64,000 nucleotides of DNA from Viridothelium virens (Eukaryota > Ascomycota > Dothideomycetes > Trypetheliales > Trypetheliaceae): the NCBI GenBank assembly GCA_010094025.1, contig ML991829.1, forward strand, positions 1-64,000, in the 5' to 3' direction. This document shows positions 10,882 through 21,552 of this stretch, one piece after another (the first letter of the stretch is position 1; each line of letters begins with the position of its first letter). A model generated the notes under the pieces. It was given only the letters and a program-made list of their open reading frames with translations. It was not told where the DNA came from and did no database searches. Position numbers and translations under genes: made by a program.

Positions 10882-12178
10882 AACTGCACTGCATTGCTTT
10901 GGCGATCTCTCTCTTTTCTGCACACTTTGGCGTCGGCGTCGATGCTCCCTAAGACACTGCCAAAGGTGACGGCAGCGGGCTATCTCATCTACTAGAGGAC
11001 ATGTTTCACGGGCGGCTATTGAATCAACATCTTTCGGACATTTCGGTCAGACTGGAGTTAACAAGATTTGGCGACGGTTCACGGAGTCACGTTCACGGCG
11101 TTTCCTCTCACACCAGCGGTTTGAGGGCTTGTTCATGCTCCTGCTGCTCCCATCCGGAGCAGGTCAGCTTTTTTTCTCTTCCTTCTCTGGGTCTTCATCA
11201 TTGTCAAGCTACATGATTGCCTTAGTCGATCGTGCCCCGCAGGCTTGCAAGCATTAGCCTAGAGGTTTGAATTCAAAGCACTACTTTGGTTTGGCATAGT
11301 TTGGTGGGGGAAGTCTGGCAAATTAGGGAGTCAGCCATGGAGTGGAGTCTTTCGATTTGTTATTATGGCCCTTTCGCACGTGATGGTGGCGGATGATTTG
11401 ACGATGGAATGAATTGACGGCGTGGGCTTTTATTGACACTTGTGTCAAATAAGACAAAATAAATGTTGCATGTGCACTTCAACTGTTCATGGTAGCGCTT
11501 TTTGTGTGGCGAAGCTGTGGATAAATGATGCATGGTTTGCCTGAGTTTGATATAAGTCGAGGACAAGAGACTGGCAATGACTTTCACTGCATAGTCGCCT
11601 TCAGTCTTTCAATTTTCTAGTATGCACTACAGCCCATTATGAAGCTGATAGTCTACAAAGCTGTTCCTTAACTTGACATAGACAACAGACTGGTGCCTCG
11701 CTACAGCAAGTCCCTGGTCACGGCATCCGAGATGCATGATACCGTAATGACAACAGGACTTTGACCCACAATCTCAATTACCCGGGACAGGATCACCAAT
11801 ATTGAGCTTTGTAAGCCTATGCTCCGCCGTCAGGTCTTATTGTCACCCCTAGTGCGATTCTCAATTGACTAAAAAATACTGTATAGCGGGGTTCACGTGA
11901 GAGTAGACCTCGGACTAGGGCGATGGATCGGAAGAAGTCGTAACCGTGAGTCGAAACATTGTTGTCGTATACCACCAACAATCCACCATGGACTTACACG
12001 CTGGTACCTCTTACTCTTCCAGAACTCTGTGCGTTTCAATTTGGCTCTCCTACTCTGCCATTTCAAATGCATCAAACCCATCCCCATCCGCAGATCGTCG
12101 TGGCGCCCGTCAGTTGCAGTCTTGGTCTTCACCACCTCAAAGCTCCTCCAAACTCTGCCACAGGCCTCAGTCGCCGAC
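10882..12178. other. Intergenic region, cdc24 3' flank and NRAMP promoter/leader
   Basis: About 1.3 kb without a supported gene. Frames at 11001-11216 and 11363-11587 have no motif. The frame open from 11897 toward the NRAMP start uses a non-ATG first codon, and the segment before 12179 is probably 5' leader. Several upstream ATGs fall in other frames (e.g. 11946, 11959). Confidence 0.6.
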
Positions 12179-14068
12179 ATGAGCTCGTCACTCGATGCAA
12201 TTCCTGGCGATGACGACATACATTCCCCTTCATCGAATGCAACGGGCGATGAGGGCAAGCAAAATACTCCGAGGAACTTCTCAGTCCTGAGAAGACGCAA
12301 TTCTACCTCTTCGGCTGCCAAGCGATCAGGACAATTAGCCATGCTCGAGGATAATCCTACTACTTCTACGGCAGCGATTAGTCGCGATCATTCAGTTCCA
12401 GAACAATTAGGTGTAGCAGATACAGTACAAGCGTCGAGAGCTTCATGTGGGGGGCCTTTATTTGCTATTCCTCGGCATGCCTTTGCTACTCGCATCAGCG
12501 GTAGCCTGTCAAAAGTCCGGGCCATACTTTGGAAGTACTCCAGATTTGTTGGCCCTGGTTTTATGATATCAGTCGCTTACATTGATCCTGGTGAGTAAAA
12601 CTTGCTACTCGCCCTTAGCTTTTGTCGTGGGAACTCCAATTGACATTTCCGACTCCAGGAAACTACGCTACGGACATTTCAGCCGGCGCCTCCTTCAAAT
12701 TCAGGCTTCTCTTCATGGTCCTACTCTCGAACTTGATTGCTATATTTCTACAATCTCTTTGCGTTAAGCTTGGATCCGTTACGGGCAAAAACCTTGCAGA
12801 AAACTGCAGGGCGCATCTACCAAGATGGTTAAACTACACCATATATTTCCTGGCCGAGTGTGCGATTATCGCCACGGATATTGCTGAGGTACGTTTCAGC
12901 GGGAGGTATTGGCGCGGCATTCCTGTGCTGATAGTCTTATGTGCAGGTCATTGGTACAGCAATAGCATTAAATTTGCTCCTGAAGATACCCCTTGTCGCT
13001 GGCTGCGCTATCGCAATTGTGGACGTAATATTCATTTTGTTTTTCTATAATCCTAATGGGTCTATGAAGGGACTACGCACCTTTGAATTAGGGGTTGGTC
13101 TGTTGGTAATTGGGGTCGTTGTATGCTTTTGCTTTCAACTTTCCTTGATAAATAAAGGCACCAGCGTCGGCGACGTCTTCCGCGGCTATTTGCCATCCTC
13201 TACGCTTGTGCAATCCGACGGGTACGTGTCACTATCGACAAGAGACTCCAGATACTAATCAGGCCGCAGGCTCTTTCAAGCTGCTGGTATCCTTGGTGCC
13301 ACTGTCATGCCGCATAGTCTCTACCTAGGTAGCGGAATCATTCAGTCAAGGCTCAGGGAGTTTGACGTCCAGAATGGCAATGCGGCACCCCCCAAGCCAG
13401 AGGGTGAGGTTGAGGAAGATGAAGAACCTTACCGCCCCTCCATCCTCGCCATTCGCTCGTGTCTCAAATACTCCATCGTAGAGCTCTCCATCTCATTGTT
13501 CACATTCGCCCTTTTCGTCAACAGTGCAATTCTCATTGTGGCAGGTGCCTCACTCTCGAATTCCCCTGGATCCCCCGACGCGGATCTCTTTGGCATTCAC
13601 GATCTTCTTTCTAAGTCTTTGGCTCCCGTCGCAGGCACAATGTTTGCCCTTGCCCTCCTTCTCTCTGGCATCTCAGCTGGCATCGTCTGCACAATCGCAG
13701 GGCAAATGGTCAGCGAAGGCTCTCTGAACTGGAAGATGAAGCCTTGGATGCGGCGTCTTTTCACCCGTTCGATCTCTATTACGCCTAGCATCATCATTGC
13801 CGGCGCTGTGGGTCGACATGGTCTATCGGCAGCTCTGCAGGGTTCCCAGGTGGCGCTGAGCGTGCTTTTACCTTTTCTCAGTGCGCCATTGGTTTACTTC
13901 ACATGTCTCAATCGATTTATGACCGTGCCTGGAGGGGAGGGGGAACATCCGAATGGAATTAAAATGCGCAACAACCTGATTACCGCTTTTTTGGCCATCC
14001 TTTTTTGGCTCCTTATTGTCGTCATCAATGGCGCACTTATAATTTTATTAATCATGGGGAAAAATTAG
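12179..14068 (+). CDS. NRAMP-family divalent metal transporter (Smf1/Smf2-like)
   Basis: Proton-coupled uptake of Mn2+/Fe2+-type metals. Exons are 12179-12590, 12659-12888, 12947-13221 and 13270-14068, giving about 571 residues with continuous phase. The first intron splits the codon before Asn of the DPGN motif in helix 1 (D136-P137-G138-N139), a metal-binding signature. The helix 6 MPHS motif is at about 319-322. About 11 membrane segments can be counted. The cytosolic N-terminus (about 125 residues) is Ser-rich and charged, suitable for phosphorylation or ubiquitin-dependent sorting. Yeast Smf1 is sorted by Rsp5, whose orthologue is also in this window, though nothing here links them directly. 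The ATG at 12179 is the first in frame. A hydrophilic loop with EVEEDEEP lies between helices 6 and 7. Confidence 0.93.
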
Positions 14069-14820
14069 GCATTTGACAGCGCGGAGTTAACGGAGGCTGG
14101 GCATATTCACCATGATACCATGCATGTACTGGGTAGCATTGGAGATGTGCATTATCAAAAGCGTTCTATCTGCATACCTCTTTGTTTGCCACCCAAACGT
14201 AGTTCGGTCGTATCAAAAGCGAAGAATGACACATCATCATCGATCTCCGAAAAACGTGCCTGTTCTCGCCCTTTCGGCGTAGACTAGATTAGAGAAGCTC
14301 CAATGTGTGATGTGGGTCTTACTATCCACCTGATGCACCTTCAATGCCGTCCTTGATGAGGAGAAAGTGTCCCTAGGGTAAGGTTGAGGAGCCGTGCCGT
14401 GGTTTTCTGCTAGTGTGTCCTGACGGCAAAGGCGCAAATCCGTCTACATTACCGAATTAGGATAGTTAGCCGTATGTAAGAGCAGACACTGCAGAGCACA
14501 TGTTCCACAGCATTCAATGTTTCACAAATTCGACCTTCAAATGACCTTCGTTAGAATTGCAAGATGCGGGAAAGATAAGAAATCGTCCGTCTCATTTACC
14601 CTTTTTAGGTAGTTAAACGGGGGTCTTTGGCATTGGCTTTCATTCCAGTACGTGATAGACCAATTCCAAGGTCATCTCGAGGTAGGATAAACGTATTTAT
14701 ATGAGACTATTGCTCCTGTCCTCATCTGAAACCCATCATCTGCTCTGGAAGCACCTCCAATCAAGATCTACATACCTCAACCAATCCAGATCGTGACCTC
14801 GATCCATCCACCCATCCACC
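14069..14820. other. Intergenic region before the P450 gene
   Basis: 750 bp without a supported gene. The minus frame at 14237-14437 has no motif. The last 80 bp hold a C-rich leader directly before the P450 start. Confidence 0.6.
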
Positions 14821-16460
14821 ATGCCGCTCCTCCCCCTCCCCCTGCTCCTCCTCCTCCTCCCCCTCTCCCTCCCCCTCCTCCTCCTCTCCAAACTCCTCCT
14901 CACCTACCTCCTCGACCCCCACCACCTCCGGCACCACCCCTCCATCCACCCCCTCGCACCCCTCACCAACCTCGGCTACATCCAGCACCTCCGCCGCCTC
15001 CCCACCTTCCTCCCCCGCACCTTCGCGCTCCACCGCGCCCACGCACACCACCCGATCCTCCGCCTCGGCCCCAACAGCCTCTCCTTCCGCGACCCGGACT
15101 CCATCCGCGATATCTACAGCCACAGCTCGCAATGTACGAAGGCCGACATGTACGAGACGGCGCGGGCGGGCGGGCATGCGAATCTGCTGAGTGCGACGGA
15201 CCGTGGCGAGCATGCGGTTAAGCGGAAGAGGCTGGCGGCGGCGTTTGCGGCGAGGCATTTGGCCGGGTGGGAGGAGAAGGTGAGGGATAAGTGTGAGAGG
15301 TTGGTAAGGGAGTTGGATGCACGGTGTGCAGGTGGGAAGGGGGGCTTTGGGGAATCTGAGAAAGGGGATGGGCGAGAGGTTGGAGGCTGGGTCGATTTCA
15401 GGTTGTGGTTTAATCTGTTTACGATCGAGGCGATTGCGGATATTGCGTTGAGCGAGCGGCTGGGAGTGATCGAGGCGGGAGACGACGTTGTGGAGGTGTG
15501 GGATGAGAAGGGAACGATGCGGAAGGTGAAGTACATCGACGCTGTCCATGGCATTGGTAGGGCGATAGCTCCGATCGTCTGGTCCAAGGATGGATACGCT
15601 GTACTGAAATGGCTGTCCAAGTGGTTTGAAGGTCCGAGGCAGCAGTGGGCTAATTTCGCGAACTTTGGAGACATGCTCCAACACCTCGTGCGTAAACGAC
15701 TGCGCAGATATGAGGCCGGAGAAGACTGCGACGACTTTGTCAAGTGTCTACTTGAGGACAAAGAAGGTCAACCACTCAGTTTGAGTACTGGCGAGATAGC
15801 TGCAGAGGTATCTGTCTTCTGTAAGTTTTCCGCTTGAGGCCAGAGACCCCAAAAAACTGATCGGCAACAGTGGATGCTGGCTCCGATACTACTGCCATTG
15901 CTCTGACTCATGTTCTTTATCTTCTGCTTAAGAACCCCGAGAAGCTTGCGCGATTGAGAGAGTCCCTCAAGGCTTGTGGACAATTGGATATTCCATGGTA
16001 TGACGCGGTGAAGCAGAATGCATACTTGCGCGCTTGCTTGGACGAGTCGCTTCGTCTCCTACCTCCCGTCTCTGCGGGTCTACAGCGCAAGACACCTCCG
16101 GGTGGATCTTCAGTGGGCGGCAAATGGATTGCTGGCAACACGCTAGTCTCGACTTCGGCGTATATCGCGCATCGCAATCCCGAAGTCTTTCCAGATCCAG
16201 AAGCCTTCCTTCCAGAGCGCTGGCTGAAAGACGATGCAAAGGAGATGCAGAAGTACTTCATCGCTTTCAGTGCCGGGGCGCGAGGCTGCATTGGTCGCAA
16301 CCTGACGTACTTGGAGCAGACTGTGCTGCTCGCAACACTTGTTCGGCGCTATGATTTCGCATTACCAGACCCTAACTGGGAGATGCGATGGGAAGAGATG
16401 TTTAATTTCTGGCCGCACTCATTGCCTGTCATAATTTGTCGCAGGAGCGTGAATATGTAG
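14821..16460 (+). CDS. Cytochrome P450 monooxygenase
   Basis: Membrane-anchored haem-thiolate oxygenase; the substrate is unknown. Exons are 14821-15820 and 15871-16460, with a 50-nt intron (GTAAGT, CAACAG) that restores the I-helix; about 529 residues. Motifs: hydrophobic Leu-rich N-terminal anchor (1-27), I-helix AGSDTT at 336-341, K-helix ESLR at 392-395, PERW near 448-451, and the haem loop FSAGARGCIGR with Cys about 473. The C-terminal part resembles the benzoate 4-monooxygenase/pisatin demethylase-like fungal P450s, but the CYP family cannot be fixed by eye. The first 280 bp are extremely C-rich on the plus strand, after which the coding strand becomes G-rich. The gene is followed by a convergent Zn2Cys6 regulator and, further on, two oxidoreductases, suggesting a shared pathway. 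Confidence 0.92.
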
Positions 16461-16619
16461 TAAAACACTTATCACCTATGGTATGGTCAGCTATTGACCA
16501 GATCAAAAATCGGGGAGGTCTTAGATCTACTATAGTAGTGCATGCTTACAGATATTCGCAAATTCAATCTTAATTGCAGGAGTACGCCATGGCTCTCCCC
16601 ATAGAGATCCTTCACCACT

Positions 16620-18413
16620 TCATGCTGTGCGATTGATATGTGTCTGTAGCGTTCTGACCTTGCTTTGCGTATGGAAGCCCGTCCTGAGCTCCGTATCTTG
16701 GAGAAGTTCGATTGCCTGTTTGATTTTCGCTTGCGACAAAACTTGCTTTGCCGCTACAATGCAATGATCAGCTGGAAACGTTGAAAGCACAGACCAATCG
16801 TACCTGGAAGCAGAGCTTGTGTTGCATGCACCAAAGCGGCATCCGAAAGACCTGATAACGCTATATCAATGACTGCGTGCGTATTCTCTTGAGTTACCTG
16901 CTGCTCATTAGCATTGCTTTCTCAGATAGCTTCGTCAGTGAGAACTATTTACCTTGAACAGGTCGTGGTCTAGATGCAACTTTGGTGGATGCTCGTGCGG
17001 TCTATGCAAGAGCAGTAACATCTTGGCCACATGGTAGGTCTGCATTGCGATCGCTGCACGGACTTTCAATTAGTGGGGTATTCTGATATAGACTCTAGGA
17101 ATGATGAAAGAGCTCTTCCGTACCTGCAGCGTCACTTGGAAACCAATAGCGAAAACTAGTCTCAGGCTCCGATATGCAACAAGTCATGGCGGTGAAATCG
17201 ATCGTCCTATTATCGTACCAGTGATCAATCTCACTGTTAATAAAGTTCCACCTTCTTGGGAAAGATTGCTGCCTGTTGGGGTCATGATCGCCATGGACAA
17301 GACATAAAACTTTAGCAAGAAGCCTCAGCATCTCGTTGCCAAGCAAATCCTCTGATTTCTCAGCAAAGTCCTGGGACAAATCGAGCACAGGCCAAATATC
17401 CGGATCCATAAGTGTCGGAGACTCATTGCAGAGAGCAGCACCCACGTCGTGTCGGGCGTAAATCCAAAATGAAGCCAGCAATAGACCAGATTGAGCCTTG
17501 TGAGCCGAGAATGATTCTATAAGCGACCTTGTCCCTTGGAAGTGCCGCACATAATCTTTCCCGGGGCAAGCGAGCAACTCATAACTGGCGAGAAGCACAG
17601 AGGTTGCTAATGTCACATCGACCTGAGCCTTTGACTGACCGAGAGCGTTCCGGAGAAGGCTCAAGCTTTGACCATAATGAGCTTCTGCAACAGTAGTCCA
17701 ATACGGCGACGTCTTAACGATGCTTAGCTGCTGGGCAGCTAAAGCGCAGACTGAGTGAAGAAGCAAGCGTGATTTGGGGACGAGTCTTGTAAGTTCGCGC
17801 TGGTAGGTGGCATTACAATCAAAAAGGTCCAACCAAATCCCGATTCCATTTTGGTAAGCTTGCAATAAGTCGATCGTCTCCACACTTATTTTGAGATCTC
17901 CTAAGCTTGTCTCGTTTGATACTGAGATCGAAGTTGTATCATCTTCACGAAATTCCGCGCCAGACTCAAAGTGTCTATTCACGACTTCCGAACTGTTCTG
18001 GGAGTCTAAAGCAATCCTCGTTTGAGGCTCAAAGGAAGCTGGTGTGCCATTGGTACTCTGCTCCCTGACAGACACGATGGATTGCGGAGTTGCCGCAGAG
18101 AATAATGGGGATTGACACCAGCTCGAAGGCACGATCAGTGCTGGAAACTGGCACACCAGACCGGACCTGCTGCAATTTTGGCACACAGGTCTCTGCTCAT
18201 CACATTTGGTATGGCGTTTTCGGCAGCCGAAACTGTTTGATCTCAACCAAAGAGTCGTGAAATTTCTGTATCGAAACCTTACCAACCTATAAATTACTGT
18301 TGGTTCGTTCTTGGGGATTGTTAGGGAAGCTGGGCCATACCTGTGCGCTTTCTGGCCCCTCTGCGACGAGTGGCACCCAGCGCTCCTCCAAGTGTTCCAC
18401 TTGTCGCAGCCAT
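16620..18413 (-). CDS. Zn2Cys6 transcription factor with a 4-nt microexon
   Basis: Six exons (minus): 18341-18413, 18283-18286, 17124-18232, 16954-17053 region (16953-17053), 16804-16900 and 16620-16753; about 505 residues with consistent phase throughout. The zinc cluster is C26-x2-C29-x6-C36-x6-C43-x2-C46-x6-C53, the canonical Zn2Cys6 spacing. The first Cys and the Gly before it are only formed if a 4-nt exon (GTTG) is spliced in. A middle homology region follows (about 140-400, typical of fungal-specific transcription factor domains), and the C-terminus reads AIAMQTYHVAKMLLLLHRP, a common end block of this family. Introns are 50-70 nt. The frame visible without splicing would end at 17095, missing about 110 residues. 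It lies between the P450 and aldo-keto reductase genes, so it may regulate them (inference). Confidence 0.85.
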
Positions 18414-19709
18414 TTGGAGCTTTTTAAAGTATGTGGCGCAACGGCCCGCAGGGTTCAGTCTGGTGAAGTACGGACCGCATGCGGACTATGACGGATTGCG
18501 ACGGATTACTCCGTATTGGCTTAGAGTGTGGCCCAAATGTCGATTCATGAGTAAGATGTGCCCCACTAATCTCTACGAACCGATTGTACTCCGCCAAGCT
18601 TCGAGGATTGTACGCAAAGTCTTTGAAGCAAAGAATTGGCTTGCGATCTTTAACATGATTTCGCTGTGAGCCAGAAGCATGGTTCGTGAGGACGATCTTC
18701 ATACCTCTATTCCAAAGAATTCTCTTTCACTACCGGTCCCACTCAGCTCATCTTCGAATCCACCTCCCATTGCGAACTCGAGTAAGCTTATTGTTCATCT
18801 CGACCTTCCTTAGGCTTCCAGCTCCAGCTCCAGCTCCAGCTCCAGTCTTGCTCCGCCTTCGCTCTCTATCCCTCCTAATCGACTTATCCCCTCAACTCCA
18901 CCTCACGGTACTTACCGTCATCATACTCCCTGCGCGGCTTCTCCCGCGTTCGAGGCATATGCACGCCGTGATACGACGCGCAGTGATTCTGTTGCATCAT
19001 GGGTTGAAACTGCGCAGACCGCGGCTGCTGCTTCTCGAACCGCTAGAGTCCAGAACTGGAAGGGTAATTGGAGCAAATACCGGTAGCTTCGTGGAGGAAG
19101 AAGGCACGAACTACGATAAGATAAGTGCAATGCCCTGAGAACAAGTGATGTGAAGTAGGCGTGAGGACGATGTCGACTGTTTGTAAGATCAGTATGCTCG
19201 TAAAGAGGACAGTGGTGACTTGTCGAGTTGATTATCAATATTCTGGTCCAAGACCGAGAATTATGGACGATCTTAAGGGGTGCTCGAGCGACGAAATAAG
19301 AAAATACAAAGTCTTCAAACTATGCTCTTTGCCTCGATGGCCACGGTACAAGGTTTACATGGGATGCGACGGACGCCAGTAGCAAGTCACAGCGGACATA
19401 CCTTACGGATTTAACCTAAACACGAGTCCGCAGTTGAAGCTTCACATTTTTCATCCGTCCCTAAAATCCGAGCTTTCATAAGGATAAATGATCGATCCCG
19501 CTGTTGGTGACTCTCAATTGAACAGCCTCCGCTGTGTTTCCTTCCCTCCCTTTCTGTAAATCCTGGATTTCCCGTTGAAATCGTACTCTCTAGAGATACA
19601 TTCATACGAAAAAAGTGTCCGCACGTTGGTACGGGAAAATTGGTGGGGGTTGCCCGAACACTTTTCTGTTAGTGCTGTAGTACTAACCGAAGCAAGAACA
19701 AACATCATC
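18414..19709. other. Region with unresolved coding-like segments on both strands
   Basis: On the plus strand an ATG at 18679 opens a natural-looking frame (MVREDDLHTSIPKNSLSLPV...) closed by one TAG at 18811. The same frame then continues to 19086 with protein-like composition. On the minus strand a segment around 18905-19045 reads MMQQNHCASYHGVHMPRTRE and ends at a strong GTAAGT donor near 18910. A possible acceptor follows, leading to a short acidic C-terminus. Neither gives a complete gene. The rest holds the Zn2Cys6 promoter (left) and aldo-keto reductase promoter (right). A (CAGCTC)n tract lies inside. Confidence 0.4.
18816..18845. repeat. (CCAGCT)n hexanucleotide tract
   Basis: About five tandem copies of a CCAGCT-type hexamer, each containing a potential CAG acceptor on the plus strand. 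In the plus frame starting at 18814 it encodes a Ser run; on the minus strand it encodes alternating Leu-Glu. Confidence 0.8.
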
Positions 19710-20873
19710 ATGGCCGCGCAGAAAATTGCCTACAATAATCTTGGCCGCTCAGGTCTCAAAATATCCAAGGTGATCTTGGGTACTATGTCCTATGGCGCCT
19801 CAAGCTGGCAAGATTGGGTACTAGACGAAAAAGAATCGCTTCCGTTGCTCAAGCACGCTTACGACGTTGGTATTAACACCTGGGACACCGCAGATGTCTA
19901 CTCGAACGGGGTAAGCGAGCAGCTTGTGGGCAAAGCATTGAAAGAATATAACATACCCCGCGAAAAAGTCGTCATCCTGTCAAAATGCTATTTCGGCGTC
20001 GCCCAAGATGGCAAACAGCTCTCAATCTCCGAAGTCTCGACCAACGACAATGACTGGGTCAACCAGGTCGGACTAAGTCGGAAGCATATTATGGATGCTG
20101 TAGACAATAGCGTTCGCCGACTCGGTACCTACATTGACGTCCTCCAAATCCATCGGCTGGATCGCAGTACACCGCGCGAGGAGATCATGAAAGCGTTGAA
20201 TGACGTTGTCGAGTCGGGCAAAGTACGGTGAGTCGCGTCCTATATCTCCAAGACCAAGCGATCCACGAAAAATTGGACGCTGACCTGCGCGTAAAGCTAT
20301 ATTGGTGCATCGTCAATGTACGCGTGGGAATTCCAGACCCTCCAGAATATCGCCGAGAGACACGGGTGGCATAAGTTCATATCGATGCAGAATTTCTACA
20401 ACCTCATCTATCGCGAGGAGGAGCGCGAGATGATCCCATACTGCAAAGACACCGGCGTAGCGCTGATTCCGTGGTCGCCCGTCGCGAGAGGTAGACTGAC
20501 TCGGCCTTGGGGTCAACGAGACACGACACGTGAGAATACTGGTAAGCTACATACCTCCGGGGTCATCCCATTGGCACGAAGATGGATCTAATGCCTTCAT
20601 CCAGACTGGTTCCTGCGTATGATGAAAACACGCGAGAACGAAGTCGACCAGGCGATCGTGGATCGGGTGGAAGAGGTCGCGAAGAAGAATGGTATCTCAA
20701 TGACAGGTGTGGCGACTGCGTGGTGTATCTCGAAAGGCACGAACCCGATCATTGGCCTGTCGAGTAAGGAGCGCATTGATCAGGCGGTGGAAAATAGCAA
20801 GATCACGCTGAGTAATGAAGATATCGAGTACCTCGAGGAACCGTACTTGCCCAAGCAAATCCAAGGACACTAG
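19710..20873 (+). CDS. Aldo-keto reductase (potassium-channel beta/YakC-like branch)
   Basis: NADPH-dependent reduction of aldehydes or ketones; the substrate is unknown. Exons are 19710-20227, 20297-20541 and 20605-20873, giving about 343 residues. The first intron (GTGAGT...AAAG) joins SGKVR to YIGASSM, and the second (GTAAGC...TCCAG) joins ENT to DWFLRM. The catalytic tetrad can be placed at D59, Y64 (WDTADVYSNG), K92 (LSKCY) and H148 (LQIHRLD). The N-terminal block YNNLGRSGLKISKVILGTMSYG and the C-terminal IIGLSSKERIDQAVEN cofactor block fit AKRs close to yeast YPR127W/Ypl088w-type alcohol dehydrogenases. The ATG follows CATCATC and is the start expected for the family. A GTAAGC after ENT and a second in-frame continuation make the second intron certain. 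Confidence 0.92.
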
Positions 20874-21552
20874 GAACTGCATTCAAGAAACGCACGTCGC
20901 TCTCTCGTGAAGAAGACGGGCTTTGGTGCTACTTGCTAGGCATGCGGTTGACAGAAAAAGTCCCACACCCAGACTGGGAGTTGTCTCATTACATACAACC
21001 AGCAGAACCAGTAGACTGCCTCCACAAGCCAATTCAATGAGATAACCAGTATAGACTTCATGCCTAGCAAACATAGAAAACCATGATTGAAACAACCGAC
21101 TATTTAATATGGATAAGAATATGCAAGGAAAATTTGCATCAGACGAGCTTTAAGTGCTATGGGCTTCCCCTGGTAGCTTACAATAGTCTATCCGAAGGTT
21201 TAGCAGCTGTTTAATTATTTGTGAATAGTAGTGTCCACTGGGAAAAGTCGGCTCCAAAGGTATCAATGATATACCTAATAGTTTATTCTGCATTTGATAC
21301 GGAAATTATTGGTACCTAGTAGCTTTTACTCGTGTTGAATGTGGGGAAGGAGGTGGGGTTCTCCGCATACCGGGCAGATGACTTCTTACGTCGTGCTTAC
21401 CAGGGAGTGCATTAAGAAATACCTTATCAGTGCTACAGTATTTGCGGCAGCTAATATTTTACCCTTCTATACTTCAGTAAAATATAGGGACTCCTGAATA
21501 GATTATTCATTAGAACATTGAGTTGATACAATACTCATTCAGGAATGCAAGA
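20874..21552. other. Intergenic region between the two oxidoreductase genes
   Basis: About 680 bp, AT-rich from 21100 on, no supported gene. The minus frame 20883-21095 has no motif. Confidence 0.6.

Noticed and set aside
14761-15684. 307-codon minus-strand frame opposite the P450
   Set aside because: It is a shadow produced by the strand skew; composition is Glu/Gly/Val-rich without motifs, while the plus strand has all P450 signatures.
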